Shown here piece after piece: positions 7,465-16,490 of a DNA stretch of 64,000 nt; the stretch's first letter is position 1, and each line of letters opens with the position of its first letter. A program made the position numbers and the translations under genes. The DNA is taken from assembly GCA_002344125.1 (NCBI GenBank), contig DDTQ01000011.1:1081220-1145219 (forward strand), written 5' to 3'. This DNA comes from Ignavibacteria bacterium UBA2360 (lineage in GTDB: Bacteria; Bacteroidota; Ignavibacteria; Tepidaquicellales; OLB5). The notes under the pieces are model-generated. The model did no database searches. It was not told where the DNA came from and saw nothing but the letters and a program-made list of their open reading frames with translations.

Positions 7465-8103
7465 TTAAATAGTCCCCTTAAACACTTCCTTAAAATTCTT
7501 AACAAACAGGTCTTTGATCTTTTTAAGATCTTCCGGTTCCCCGGTCAATTTCTGAATGCTTGTTACTCCTTTGTGAAATATTCCGCAGGGTATAATCCTG
7601 TCAAAGTAGGTAAGGTCTGTGTTTACATTAAATGCAATTCCGTGCATTGTTATCCATCTTGAAACCTTAATACCGATTGCGCATATTTTTTCTTCACCGA
7701 CCCATACCCCTGTAAATTCTTCTTCACGGTGCGCATCAATTCCAATATCTTTTAGTGTAAGGATAACCGTTTCTTCAAGCTCACGCAAATAGCGGTGTGT
7801 ATCTTTGTAATAGTTGTTTAAATCAAGTATCGGGTAAGCAACCAATTGCCCCGGTCCGTGATAAGTGATATCGCCGCCGCGGTCAATTTCATAATATGAT
7901 ATTCCCTTTGATTTCATTTCTTCATCGCTTATGAGGATATGATCCCGGGAACCCGTTTTGCCGAGCGTATAGACATGATTATGCTCTACAGTGTACAGAA
8001 TATCCTCAGTTGAACCGTTTTGTTTCTTAAGGTGGGTTTCCTTCTGCAGGTCCCAAACCTGCTTATAGTCAGCTTGCCCTAAATCTATGTGCTTTATTGC
8101 CAT
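7465..8103 (-). CDS. lipB: Octanoyl-[acyl-carrier-protein]:protein octanoyltransferase
   Basis: LipB moves the octanoyl group from octanoyl-ACP to the lipoyl domains of 2-oxoacid dehydrogenases and the glycine-cleavage H protein, the first step of endogenous lipoate synthesis in the cytoplasm. The 212-residue length is normal. The family signature RGGD-x-T-x-HGPGQ-x-VAYP is at residues 75-91, and the catalytic pair is Lys146 (AIGIK) and Cys173 (IIPCGI). It stands alone: the next gene starts divergently at 8473, and a terminator follows at 7346-7383. No lipA is nearby. Confidence 0.96.
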   Translation of the reverse strand: MAIKHIDLGQADYKQVWDLQKETHLKKQNGSTEDILYTVEHNHVYTLGKTGSRDHILISDEEMKSKGISYYEIDRGGDITYHGPGQLVAYPILDLNNYYKDTHRYLRELEETVILTLKDIGIDAHREEEFTGVWVGEEKICAIGIKVSRWITMHGIAFNVNTDLTYFDRIIPCGIFHKGVTSIQKLTGEPEDLKKIKDLFVKNFKEVFKGTI

Positions 8104-8472
8104 TTATGTATCAAATTCCTTTATGGGAACAAGTTTAACAATAAAAGGTTTCAAGTAATATTCAGTTAATTAGTTCTCAAATTAATAGCAAGAAAACTCC
8201 GCAATTTAATCAAAATCAAAAATTCCCCTCTTAATAGGGGTGGCTGACCGGCGAAAGCCGGGAAGACGGGGTGTGTCAAAACCATACCGGTAAGAATTAA
8301 TTATCTTACTTGAAAAACAGCATTTATGGGCAAAAAATTCGCGCTATCTGCATTAAATATATGAATATTGCAGAGTTTATTTAATATTTAACTTGATTTT
8401 ACGGGTTCAAATTTTTATATTCGATTCTGAATTCGCAAAAATAGGAAATTAAATCATGGAGAAAGTAAATAT
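8104..8472. other. Divergent intergenic region between lipB and the transglycosylase gene
   Basis: The 369 bases contain the full-length intergenic type B repeat (8222-8276). The rest is AT-rich and must hold the promoters of both divergent genes, but I cannot assign a box with confidence. GGAGAAAG at 8459-8466 is the likely ribosome-binding site of the downstream gene. Confidence 0.5.
8222..8276. repeat. Type B palindromic repeat, intergenic copy
   Basis: The element reads ATTCCCCTCT, a 4-base centre, AGGGGTGG, a second hairpin CCGGC-gaaa-GCCGG and ACGGGGTGTGT. The same blocks in the same order (ATTCCCCTCT-CGAG-AGGGGTG, then GGACGGGGTGTG) are found in frame within three protein genes at 46770-46807, 50572-50615 and 54377-54420. 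Confidence 0.7.
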
Positions 8473-10791
8473 ATGAAAAGACTATCCGGCCTTCTATATA
8501 TACTTTTTGCTATCATCACACTTCAGTATCTGACAGGATGCGGTGGTTCTGATATAGAAGAAGAAGATTCAGCAGATAAAAAGAAAAAAAAGGATTCTGT
8601 TAGCGTTTACACTGCTCTTGAAAGCGCAAGGATACATTATACCAAGGCGCTGCAGTTCAATGAACAGGCTGATCCAAAATCCACAGAGGTGGAGTTTGAA
8701 GGAGCCTTGAAGGAACTCAACAAGATAGATATAAAGAATCTTGAAAAGCACCCCGGATGGGATAAAGATTACAAAGAACTTGCGTCCAGTATTGTACAGG
8801 ATTATATTACTACGCACAGCGATATTGATGAGAATCACAAGATACTGAAGCTGGCTTCAAAGCTTGGAATAAAATATGAAAAGGTTGAGAAAAAATCTTT
8901 CACAAACTCCTTTAACCCTGATGAACTTCCGCAGTGCAATGATATTCCGCTTGTTGAAAACGGTCCTGTGCAGGATTACATAAATTACTTTACCGGTACA
9001 GGCAGAAAATATATGGATAAATGGTTTTTCAGGCTTGGGAAATATTCCAACCTGATGAGATCAATTCTGCGCGAAAACAACGCACCCGAGGAGCTTATTT
9101 ATCTCGCAATGATCGAATCAGGGCTTGACCCGAAAATCAGTTCCTGGGCGGGCGCGATCGGTTTATGGCAATTTATGCCCACAACAGGCTCTGCCTATGG
9201 TTTATACTACGATGGAAACCACGATGATAAACGCGACCCCGAAAAAGCTACTGATGCCGCGGCAAGGCATTTGAAGGATCTGTATAAATCATTTGGTGAC
9301 TGGTATCTCGCAATGGCTTCATACAACGCGGGACCCGGCAGAATTACAGGCGCGATCAAAAAATCCGGTTCAACTGATTTCTGGACACTTCGCGAATACC
9401 TGCCCAAGGAAACAAGGAACTACGTTCCGCAGTATATTGCTGTTGCGCTTATTTGCCTCAATCCTTCCAAGTACGGCTTCAATGATATTGAATGGGGAAA
9501 ACCAATTGAGTATGACAGGGTTGTTATCAAATCCGCGCTTACAGTAGATGAAATTGCTTCTTTCAGCGGCTCTGATGTTGAAACTATTCGTGAACTCAAT
9601 TCACAGATGATTACCGATGTTACGCCTGTATTTGAGGATGGGTACCTTATTAAAATTCCCAAAGGGAAGTTCAAGGATTTTACTGCTAACTATGAAGCCG
9701 CATCTCATATAGAAAAGTACGGATTCAAACCTGAATATGACGGCAACGAGGGCACCGCTTCTGTTAATCACGAAGAAACTGTTTCTTATTTTAAAGTTGC
9801 AGGTTATAACGTAGAAGATAAAAGACTCATTATCAGCACTACAAACCGTGAGCTGGTTTTTCATAATATCGCTGAATCAGAAGATCTCTATAACGTGTCA
9901 TCAAAATATTCCGTTCGCCCAACTGATCTAAGGGTGTGGAATAATATCAATTATGGATTATACCCCAAAAAGGGTGATAAACTCTCTGTTTGGCTCACCA
10001 AAGAGAAATACAGGGAGCTATATGGTTCAGTTGAAGAAGAAAAGAAAATTGATGTAACCGATAATTCCACAACTGATCCCGTTAAAGATGAAGTAGTTGA
10101 AGAATCAAATTCCGAAGGAACCAATCAAACTGTACTGGTTAACAAAGAACACAGAAACGATAAAGAGGTTAAAAAAGAGACCGAAGTAAAAAAAGAAACT
10201 GAAGTAAAGAAAGATGTTGAAGTAAAAAAAGAGACGGAAGTAAAAAAAGAAAAAAAAACAAGCACAGATACAAAAAAGAAGAAACAAAGTTACCAGACCT
10301 ACACAGTTAAAGATGGTGATAACCTCACAGCCATTGCTGCTTCATATGATGTTGATGTAGCAGACGTGAAAGATTGGAACGATCTGGAATCAGATAAAAT
10401 AATGGTTGGCCAGAAGCTGAAAATTTATTCAGATAAAAAAGTAACTTCTTCAAGCAAAAAGGCTAAAACATATACGGTGAAAGCCGGTGATAACCTCACA
10501 AAAATTGCTGATGCAAATGGTGTTTCTGTGGCTGATATAAAAGAATGGAACGGGCTTGATAGCGATGTAATTCAGGAAGGACAGGTTTTAAAACTGTATT
10601 CCACAAAAGAGACCACAAAAAAAGAGAAAAAAGAAACCAAATCCAAAACCACTTATCACACCGTTAAAAAAGGTGAAACCCTGGGCAAGTTAGCCGATAA
10701 ATATAACTGCTCAATAGCTGATCTGAAAAAATGGAATAACCTGAAAAAGGATACCATCGAAATAGGGCAGAAGCTGATTGTGAAAAAGTAA
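8473..10791 (+). CDS. MltD-like membrane-bound lytic transglycosylase with LysM repeats
   Basis: It cleaves the glycan strands of peptidoglycan to anhydro-muropeptides at the outer-membrane periplasmic face. The 772-residue protein starts with a lipoprotein signal (lipobox LTGC, Cys23). The SLT domain is at about 195-330 with catalytic Glu215 (AMIESGLDP), GAIGLWQFMP and SYNAGPGR. One degenerate LysM-like segment lies near 455-505 and three clear LysM domains fill about 610-772 (YTVKDGDNLTAIA, YTVKAGDNLTKIA, HTVKKGETLGKLA), which bind peptidoglycan. A low-complexity Lys/Glu linker made of KKETEV units (about 565-600) joins them. Starts with GGAGAAAG upstream and ends before the terminator at 10831. 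Confidence 0.93.
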   Translation: MKRLSGLLYILFAIITLQYLTGCGGSDIEEEDSADKKKKKDSVSVYTALESARIHYTKALQFNEQADPKSTEVEFEGALKELNKIDIKNLEKHPGWDKDYKELASSIVQDYITTHSDIDENHKILKLASKLGIKYEKVEKKSFTNSFNPDELPQCNDIPLVENGPVQDYINYFTGTGRKYMDKWFFRLGKYSNLMRSILRENNAPEELIYLAMIESGLDPKISSWAGAIGLWQFMPTTGSAYGLYYDGNHDDKRDPEKATDAAARHLKDLYKSFGDWYLAMASYNAGPGRITGAIKKSGSTDFWTLREYLPKETRNYVPQYIAVALICLNPSKYGFNDIEWGKPIEYDRVVIKSALTVDEIASFSGSDVETIRELNSQMITDVTPVFEDGYLIKIPKGKFKDFTANYEAASHIEKYGFKPEYDGNEGTASVNHEETVSYFKVAGYNVEDKRLIISTTNRELVFHNIAESEDLYNVSSKYSVRPTDLRVWNNINYGLYPKKGDKLSVWLTKEKYRELYGSVEEEKKIDVTDNSTTDPVKDEVVEESNSEGTNQTVLVNKEHRNDKEVKKETEVKKETEVKKDVEVKKETEVKKEKKTSTDTKKKKQSYQTYTVKDGDNLTAIAASYDVDVADVKDWNDLESDKIMVGQKLKIYSDKKVTSSSKKAKTYTVKAGDNLTKIADANGVSVADIKEWNGLDSDVIQEGQVLKLYSTKETTKKEKKETKSKTTYHTVKKGETLGKLADKYNCSIADLKKWNNLKKDTIEIGQKLIVKK

Positions 10792-10830
10792 AACGTGAAA
10801 CGTCAAAAGTGAAACGAATTTTTTAATAAC

Positions 10831-10862
10831 AAAGGGCGGGTAATTACCTGCCCTTTGTTTTT
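10831..10862 (+). terminator. Terminator of the transglycosylase gene
   Basis: AAAGGGCGGGT-aatt-ACCTGCCCTTT followed by GTTTTT, 39 bases after the stop codon. Confidence 0.88.
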
Positions 10863-10879
10863 CCAAAATAAAAATTATA

Positions 10880-11401
10880 ATGAATAACATTGTACTGAAA
10901 ATTGCATCGGTTGATGATGCGGATGAAATTAACAGGCTTGTAAATTCCGTTTACCGCGGCGAGAATTCCAAAAAAGGGTGGACAACCGAAGCGGAATTCC
11001 TTGGCGGTATCAGGATAACCGAGGAGAAGATCAGGGAAATTATTGAGCGCCGCAGTGATATAGTGATACTCTCTGTAGATGGTGATAATATCATCGGCTG
11101 CGTTCACCTGGAAAATACAGGTTCGTATTCCTACCTTGGTATGCTTTCAGTGGATGTAAACTACCAGGATAAAGGTATCGGCAAATTGCTTATAAATGAA
11201 TGCGAACGGTACACCAAAGAAGTATGGAAGCTTGATACTATAAAAATGAAGGTAATTAACCGAAGAGTTGAATTGATGGAATACTATTACCGCCGCGGCT
11301 ATAAAACTACGGGTGAGATCGAAGAATTCATTTCCGGGGCGGATACATTCGGTGACCCGACAGAGAAATTGTACTTTGAAACACTTGGCAAAGGACTTTA
11401 G
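10880..11401 (+). CDS. GNAT family N-acetyltransferase
   Basis: A 173-residue cytoplasmic acetyl-CoA-dependent acyltransferase of unknown substrate. The GNAT core covers about residues 5-165; motif A with the pyrophosphate-binding loop is LSVDVNYQDKGIGKLLI (about 93-109, Q-x-x-G-x-G form). The segment NRRVELMEYYYRRGYKTTG is the usual motif B region. The gene follows a terminator and precedes the LivK-like gene by 174 bases, so it is probably transcribed alone. Family is certain; substrate is not. Confidence 0.88.
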   Translation: MNNIVLKIASVDDADEINRLVNSVYRGENSKKGWTTEAEFLGGIRITEEKIREIIERRSDIVILSVDGDNIIGCVHLENTGSYSYLGMLSVDVNYQDKGIGKLLINECERYTKEVWKLDTIKMKVINRRVELMEYYYRRGYKTTGEIEEFISGADTFGDPTEKLYFETLGKGL

Positions 11402-11575
11402 GCGCAAAAGAAGCTACTTCCTGTAGCCGGAATCGCCGATCAGGGTTAAGCCGAAACAGCTTCAGGCTTACATTTCATATCTGCCATTAACAGGTATTTT
11501 TATTTAATTGAATATAAGACCCAAAATTGGTATTATTGGTAACTAATCTAATAAAAAATTAACATATTTTAGCCC

Positions 11576-12715
11576 ATGAAAAAGTTATTTTTCAGTATGA
11601 TAGCCATTGCGGCAATTGCGGTTTTTTCAGTTTCAGGATGCAATAAAGGAAGCGGAGATGAGATCTTAATTGGTGAATACGGCTCATTAACAGGACCCAA
11701 TGCAACGTTCGGGATTTCTTCTACAAACGGATTAAAACTCGCAGTAGAAGAGCTTAATAATTCCGGTGGATTGCTTGGTAAGAAAGTTAAACTTATCACA
11801 TACGATGACCAGGGCAAACCATCAGAGGCACAAACAGTTGTGCAGCGCTTAATTAAAAATGATAACGTAGTTGCAGTTATTGGCGAAGTTGCTTCATCAA
11901 ACAGCAAAGCGGGCGCGCCTATTTGCCAGCAGAACAAAATTCCAATGATAACTCCAGCTTCAACTAATCCTGAAGTTACCGCCATTGGAGATTATATTTT
12001 CAGGGTTTGCTTCATTGATCCTTTCCAGGCGACCGTGGTAAGTAAATTCATACTGAATACGCTTAAGCTGAAAAAAGTAGCTTTGCTTAAGGATGTGAAG
12101 AACGCTTACTCAACCGGGCTTGCTGATTTCTTTGAAAAGGAATTCAGGAATATGGGCGGAGAAATTGTTGAAGTCCAGTCCTTTTCAGCGGGTGATAAAG
12201 ATTTTAAAGCACAGCTTACATCAATAAAAGCCAAGAATCCGGAAGCGATCTTTATACCTGCTTATTATACAGATGTAAACCTGATCTCAATCCAGGCCCG
12301 TGAAATAGGCTTAACAGTTCCGCTTATCGGAAGTGACGGATGGGAATCAGAGAAGCTGACCGAAGGAAAAGCTAAAGACGCTCTTGAAGGCTGCTATTTT
12401 TCAACACATGTATCCACAGAAAATCCAGATCCCAAGATACAGGAATTCATTACAAAGTATAAAGCTAAGTATAATTCAACCCCGGATGCTATGGCATTTC
12501 TTGCTTACGATGCGGGCTTGATATTATTCGAAGCAATGAAAAAAGCCGGAACAACTGAACCTGAAAAAGTAAAAAATGAACTCGCTAAGATAAAGGATTT
12601 CCTTGGTGTTACAGGTAAGATATCTATTAACGAACAGCGCAATGCTGTGAAACCTGCGGTAATACTTGAAATAAAAGGCGGAGAATTTAAATTTAAGGAA
12701 ACAGTACAGCCGTAA
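11576..12715 (+). CDS. Branched-chain amino acid-type ABC transporter substrate-binding lipoprotein (LivK-like)
   Basis: A 379-residue periplasmic-binding protein of the Peripla_BP_6 (type 1) fold that would deliver a branched-chain amino acid, amide or related ligand to the permease. It has a lipoprotein signal (FSVSGC, Cys22). The mature protein begins with the family-typical EILIGEYGSLTGPNATFG and contains KLITYDDQGKPSEAQTVVQRLI and VAVIGEVASSNSKAGAPICQ, both hallmark segments of the family. One base separates its stop from the LivH start, so the two are translationally linked. The ligand cannot be named from sequence. Confidence 0.92.
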   Translation: MKKLFFSMIAIAAIAVFSVSGCNKGSGDEILIGEYGSLTGPNATFGISSTNGLKLAVEELNNSGGLLGKKVKLITYDDQGKPSEAQTVVQRLIKNDNVVAVIGEVASSNSKAGAPICQQNKIPMITPASTNPEVTAIGDYIFRVCFIDPFQATVVSKFILNTLKLKKVALLKDVKNAYSTGLADFFEKEFRNMGGEIVEVQSFSAGDKDFKAQLTSIKAKNPEAIFIPAYYTDVNLISIQAREIGLTVPLIGSDGWESEKLTEGKAKDALEGCYFSTHVSTENPDPKIQEFITKYKAKYNSTPDAMAFLAYDAGLILFEAMKKAGTTEPEKVKNELAKIKDFLGVTGKISINEQRNAVKPAVILEIKGGEFKFKETVQP

Positions 12716-12716
12716 A

Positions 12717-13628
12717 ATGACAGAATTAATACAGCAGGTTTTTAACGGTCTATCACTGGGGAGTATTTATGCTCTTATTGCGCTTGGTTATACTATGATC
12801 TATGGTATCCTTCGGTTTATCAACTTTGCCCACGGTGATGTATTTATGATCGGCGCATTTTCAGGGTATTACCTTGGGATCGTTTTTGCTTTCGCTTCCG
12901 TTACAGGTGTGGCTTCAATAGGGATGGCATTGTTGATTATGCTGGGCGCAATGGTTGTTACCGGTACTTTGGGTTTTACAGTTGAAAAACTTGTGTATAA
13001 GCCGCTCAGGAAATCACCCAAACTTACAATACTCATTACGGCAATCGGGGTTTCATTGTTTTTAGAGTATGGCGGACAGCTGGTGTTTGGCGCTGACCCC
13101 AAGTCATTCCCTTCATTGCTTGAAAATAAACCTGTTGTGAATATTGCCGGCGCTGTAATAGGCTCAAACCCTCTGGTTGTGCTGGTAACAGCAGGAATAC
13201 TTATGGTTGGCTTAAGGCTTATAGTTATGAAAACAAAGATCGGTACTGCAATGCGTGCTGTTTCTTATAACCCTACCGCTGCCAGTTTAATGGGAATCAA
13301 TATTAACGCTGTGATCAGTTTTACGTTCATAATCGGCTCCTCGCTTGCGGGCGCTGCCGGTATTTTGTATGGTCTGAATTATCCCAGTATCGATCCGCTC
13401 ATGGGCATTCTGCCCGGCTTAAAAGCCTTCGTAGCGGCAGTACTTGGGGGAATAGGTAATATTCCGGGTGCCGCCTTAGGGGGAATGATCATAGGGCTGC
13501 TTGAAACTTTCGTTACCGGTTATATTTCACCCACTTACCGCGATGCTATTGCATTTGGTATATTGATCTTAATTCTCCTTTTTAAACCAACCGGTTTATT
13601 GGGTAAAAAAGAAATAGAAAAGGTATAG
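12717..13628 (+). CDS. Branched-chain amino acid-type ABC transporter permease (LivH-like)
   Basis: A 303-residue inner-membrane permease with about eight hydrophobic segments. The start (MTELIQQVFNGLSLGSIYAL followed by IALGYTMIYGILRFINFAHGD) is diagnostic of LivH, and GLKAFVAAVLGGIGNIPGA is the EAA-like loop that contacts the ATPase. LivH normally pairs with LivM, LivG and LivF, but the next gene is a thioesterase and a terminator follows at once, so the second permease and both ATPases must be encoded elsewhere or be missing. Confidence 0.93.
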   Translation: MTELIQQVFNGLSLGSIYALIALGYTMIYGILRFINFAHGDVFMIGAFSGYYLGIVFAFASVTGVASIGMALLIMLGAMVVTGTLGFTVEKLVYKPLRKSPKLTILITAIGVSLFLEYGGQLVFGADPKSFPSLLENKPVVNIAGAVIGSNPLVVLVTAGILMVGLRLIVMKTKIGTAMRAVSYNPTAASLMGININAVISFTFIIGSSLAGAAGILYGLNYPSIDPLMGILPGLKAFVAAVLGGIGNIPGAALGGMIIGLLETFVTGYISPTYRDAIAFGILILILLFKPTGLLGKKEIEKV

Positions 13629-13641
13629 ATTTTGTTCATAG

Positions 13642-13707
13642 ATCACCGGATGACTTCGGGTCATCCGGTGATTAAGTCTGGAGTGAGTAAGTTCACTCCT
13701 TTTTTTT
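13642..13707 (+). terminator. Double hairpin terminator after livH
   Basis: A perfect 13-base inverted repeat ATCACCGGATGAC/GTCATCCGGTGAT (13642-13672) is followed by GGAGTGA/TCACTCC (13680-13699) and eight T residues. The second hairpin with its T tract is a standard Rho-independent terminator; the first may stabilise the transcript end. A degenerate relative of the first (TCACCGGAT...ATCCGATGA) lies after the next gene at about 14133-14185. Confidence 0.85.
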
Positions 13708-13715
13708 GAAAAATT

Positions 13716-14129
13716 ATGAAGACAGAAAAAATAATCAGACAGGATGTCCTGGAACGTATAAAAAAAATTCCAATTGTAGATACACTTGGGTTTGATTTCA
13801 TACAAATAGATGGCGGTATCTGTGAAGCCGTTGTTAAACACCAAAAGCAATACGATGGAATTTACGAATCATTTCACGGGGGTTTACTAATGACCGTGGC
13901 TGACTCCATAAGCGCGTTCGCGCTGCTTACACTCACAGGCGCAGAAGCAAAGATCACAACCACCGATATGAATATCCGTTTCCTTGCGGCCTGCAGAACA
14001 GATGTACGCGCATTTGCAAAAGTAATTAAACATGGCAGAACGCTTGCCCCCGTTGCTGTTGATCTGTATGATATGAATAATATTCATGTAGCAGTTGCGC
14101 AGGTGAATTATATTATACTTAACAAATAA
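13716..14129 (+). CDS. PaaI-like hotdog-fold thioesterase
   Basis: A 137-residue cytoplasmic protein of the PaaI/hotdog superfamily that hydrolyses acyl-CoA thioesters. Visible signature: YESFHGGLLMTVADSISAFAL, where HGG and the acidic residue (Asp in VADS) form the active site, and ITTTDMNIRFLAACRTD, the strand before the CoA-binding region. Only eight bases lie between the terminator of the livKH unit and its start, so it needs its own promoter or read-through. Substrate unknown. Confidence 0.9.
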   Translation: MKTEKIIRQDVLERIKKIPIVDTLGFDFIQIDGGICEAVVKHQKQYDGIYESFHGGLLMTVADSISAFALLTLTGAEAKITTTDMNIRFLAACRTDVRAFAKVIKHGRTLAPVAVDLYDMNNIHVAVAQVNYIILNK

Positions 14130-14238
14130 TACCTCACCGGATGACTTCAATTTGGACTGCCCCTGCGGTTTATCCGATGAATTGCGTAAAATAAAATCAT
14201 TTAGCTCCCGTCTGAAGTAATACTAACTACTCATTTTT

Positions 14239-15387
14239 TTGAAAAAATCTCAATTTGCGGTATTCTTAACCATAGTTTTAAGTGTATATACACTGGTTAA
14301 TTATTACATTTTTATAACTGGTCTGCATTCTATTCCGGATAAATTCACTTTTCTATATTCCTCAGTTTACCTGTTCTTTTTTCTTTCTTATATTGCAGGC
14401 AGATTCCTTGAGCGGAAATTCCTGAATTCCTTTTCAGCATTTTTTGTTTGGGTAGGTTCTTTCTGGCTTGGGGCGATGGTGTATTATTTGCTCTTTGTAG
14501 TATTAATAGATATTGTAAGACTGTTTAATTTGCTGCTAGGAATTTTTCCTGCATCCTTTTATTCGGCTAACTGCCAGTTAATGTTCTTCTTTGCTGTGAA
14601 TGCATCGGTTATCCTGATCGTAATCGCAGGTTACATAAACGCAGCAAGCCCGGTTATTAAAAAGCTGAATATTAATATCAATAAAAAAGCAGGTAATCTC
14701 AGATCGCTTAAAATAGTTATGGCTTCTGATATTCACCTGGGCACAATTGTGAACAGTAAAAGGACAAAGAAGATTGTTGAATTGATAAACTCTCAGGAGC
14801 CCGATCTGATTTTGCTGCCGGGTGATGTTGTTGATGAAGATATTGAAGCGGTGGTAAAACAAAATTGCGGTGAAAGCCTTCGCGCGTTAAGAGCTAAGTT
14901 TGGTGCCTACGCTGTTACAGGCAATCATGAATATATTGGCGGCGTTGAGCCATCTGTTTCATATCTTACTGAACACGGAATAATTGAGCTGAGGGATAAG
15001 ACAGTAAAAATAGCTGATTCATTTTACATAGTTGGCAGGGAAGACAGAGCTTCTAAAGGATTTGCGGGAATTCTCAGAAAGCCTTTGGATCTGCTGCTCG
15101 AGGGTATTGATAAAGAACTGCCGGTAATACTAATGGATCACCAGCCGGTAAAACTGGAAGAAGCTGAAAAGAACGGTATAGATCTTCAGCTAAGCGGTCA
15201 CACCCACCACGGGCAGTTGTGGCCGTTCAATTTCATTACCAAAAAGATCTACGAAGTAAGCATGGGATATAAACAAAAAGGCAGTACGCATTATTATGTA
15301 AGCTGCGGAGTTGGCTCCTGGGGTCCGCCTATCAGAACCGGAAACAGACCCGAAATTGTTGTTATAAACCTGAACTTCAGCGGTTAA
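14239..15387 (+). CDS. Membrane-anchored calcineurin-like metallophosphoesterase (YkuE/YaeI type)
   Basis: A 382-residue protein with four N-terminal membrane segments (about residues 5-130) and a cytoplasmic-side metallophosphoesterase domain (about 155-380). All metal ligands are visible: MASDIHLGT, LPGDVVDED, VTGNHEY, LMDHQPV and SGHTHHGQ. Homologues act on phospholipid-derived or UDP-sugar substrates at the membrane; the substrate here is not known. The best start is TTG at 14239, because the next in-frame ATG lies inside the membrane region. The 3' end overlaps the convergent gene at 15384 by four bases. Confidence 0.9.
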   Translation: MKKSQFAVFLTIVLSVYTLVNYYIFITGLHSIPDKFTFLYSSVYLFFFLSYIAGRFLERKFLNSFSAFFVWVGSFWLGAMVYYLLFVVLIDIVRLFNLLLGIFPASFYSANCQLMFFFAVNASVILIVIAGYINAASPVIKKLNININKKAGNLRSLKIVMASDIHLGTIVNSKRTKKIVELINSQEPDLILLPGDVVDEDIEAVVKQNCGESLRALRAKFGAYAVTGNHEYIGGVEPSVSYLTEHGIIELRDKTVKIADSFYIVGREDRASKGFAGILRKPLDLLLEGIDKELPVILMDHQPVKLEEAEKNGIDLQLSGHTHHGQLWPFNFITKKIYEVSMGYKQKGSTHYYVSCGVGSWGPPIRTGNRPEIVVINLNFSG

Positions 15388-15845
15388 AACCTGAACCAGG
15401 GCCTGATTGAAAATGGAGAAATCGGCCATGGGATCATTAACAGCAGCAAAACCAGAGCAATTGTGAACCACAAAGCTAAAGCTTTGAATTTTGCGCGGTC
15501 GGTTTCTTTCTTTTTTGAAGCAGCCGAACCGATTGTTATAAGCACAATTGCAATCACCATAACAATAGAGTGCTCCATTCCGTAAAAGCGCATTTCTCTT
15601 ACTTTTACAGCTGCGCCAAAATTACTCATGAAGTATTGGGTCAGCGGACTCAGGAAGTAAACTGCCAGGCCAATGAGAAGTTGTATATGCGCTGCAATTA
15701 CAGTGTACTTCCTGGTATTCGCATCAACTGCTGTAAACTTTTTGTTGCCCCCCAACCCTGCATAAGCGCGGTATAATGTGTAAACCACGCCTATAACAAC
15801 CAGCCAGCGGAAAATAGAATGAGCAGAAAGAAGTGTTATGTACAT
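15384..15845 (-). CDS. Four-helix membrane protein, cytochrome-b-like, function unknown
   Basis: A 153-residue protein with four hydrophobic helices. His residues lie in or near the helices (LLSAHSIFRWL, AAHIQLLIG, YGMEHSIVM), a pattern seen in small cytochrome-b-like membrane proteins of Bacteroidota, so haem binding is possible but not shown. It starts at ATG 15845, convergent with the phosphoesterase gene, with no shared operon on its downstream side. Confidence 0.75.
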   Translation of the reverse strand: MYITLLSAHSIFRWLVVIGVVYTLYRAYAGLGGNKKFTAVDANTRKYTVIAAHIQLLIGLAVYFLSPLTQYFMSNFGAAVKVREMRFYGMEHSIVMVIAIVLITIGSAASKKKETDRAKFKALALWFTIALVLLLLMIPWPISPFSIRPWFRF

Positions 15846-15887
15846 ATAGACTAATTGTTAAATTTTTTTTCTAAAGTTTTTTTTGAA

Positions 15888-16415
15888 TCAAGCTAAATTA
15901 TTCTTACCGGCTATTGCTGTGTTTGCTATTTTATCGTAAAAACTGCTTTCGCCCTTATAATATATTATGCTTGTTAAGTAAAATATGTAAACCCCCTGTG
16001 GCAATAACAATAATAACCAGATCCATATAGGAATTTCAGTACCAGTATTAGTATAATTGAATGACCATATAACGCCTATGTTTGATATCTCCCAAGGTAA
16101 GAATTTTATGAAATTCCTCATGAATATTTTTCGTTTTTGAAAGGGTTGATTAGATATAACACGAATTCCAAATATTTTTTTTCCAGGTGTCCCGTTCCAT
16201 TTGCTGGTTTCAAAAAGGAAAAAATACATAAATACCGGAAGAGTCATGGTCGTAAATGTGATCAATTGATTTAGCAAGTGATTATCTTGTAAGTATGAAA
16301 ATGAATCCGTTCCCAGAAAAAGCCAGGCTAACAGAAAAAGCAATACGGCGTATAAAATTATCAGGAAGTAATCAACAACAAATGCCAGGAGCCGATGAGC
16401 TGTTAATGCAGTCAT
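15888..16415 (-). CDS. RDD family membrane protein
   Basis: A 175-residue protein with three to four hydrophobic segments. It matches the RDD family by Arg8 and Asp15 in HRLLAFVVDYFLI near the start and by the second conserved block TSKWNGTPGKKIFGIRVI. Some RDD proteins take part in ion or sodium transport but most are uncharacterised. It lies 42 bases upstream of the small membrane protein gene on the same strand, so co-transcription is possible. Confidence 0.85.
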   Translation of the reverse strand: MTALTAHRLLAFVVDYFLIILYAVLLFLLAWLFLGTDSFSYLQDNHLLNQLITFTTMTLPVFMYFFLFETSKWNGTPGKKIFGIRVISNQPFQKRKIFMRNFIKFLPWEISNIGVIWSFNYTNTGTEIPIWIWLLLLLPQGVYIFYLTSIIYYKGESSFYDKIANTAIAGKNNLA

Positions 16416-16490
16416 TTCCAGAATTGAATTTTAGGCAAATTTTTAATAGCTAACTGTGATTTTTTCTGCATCTTTAATTGTTTGATGTTT

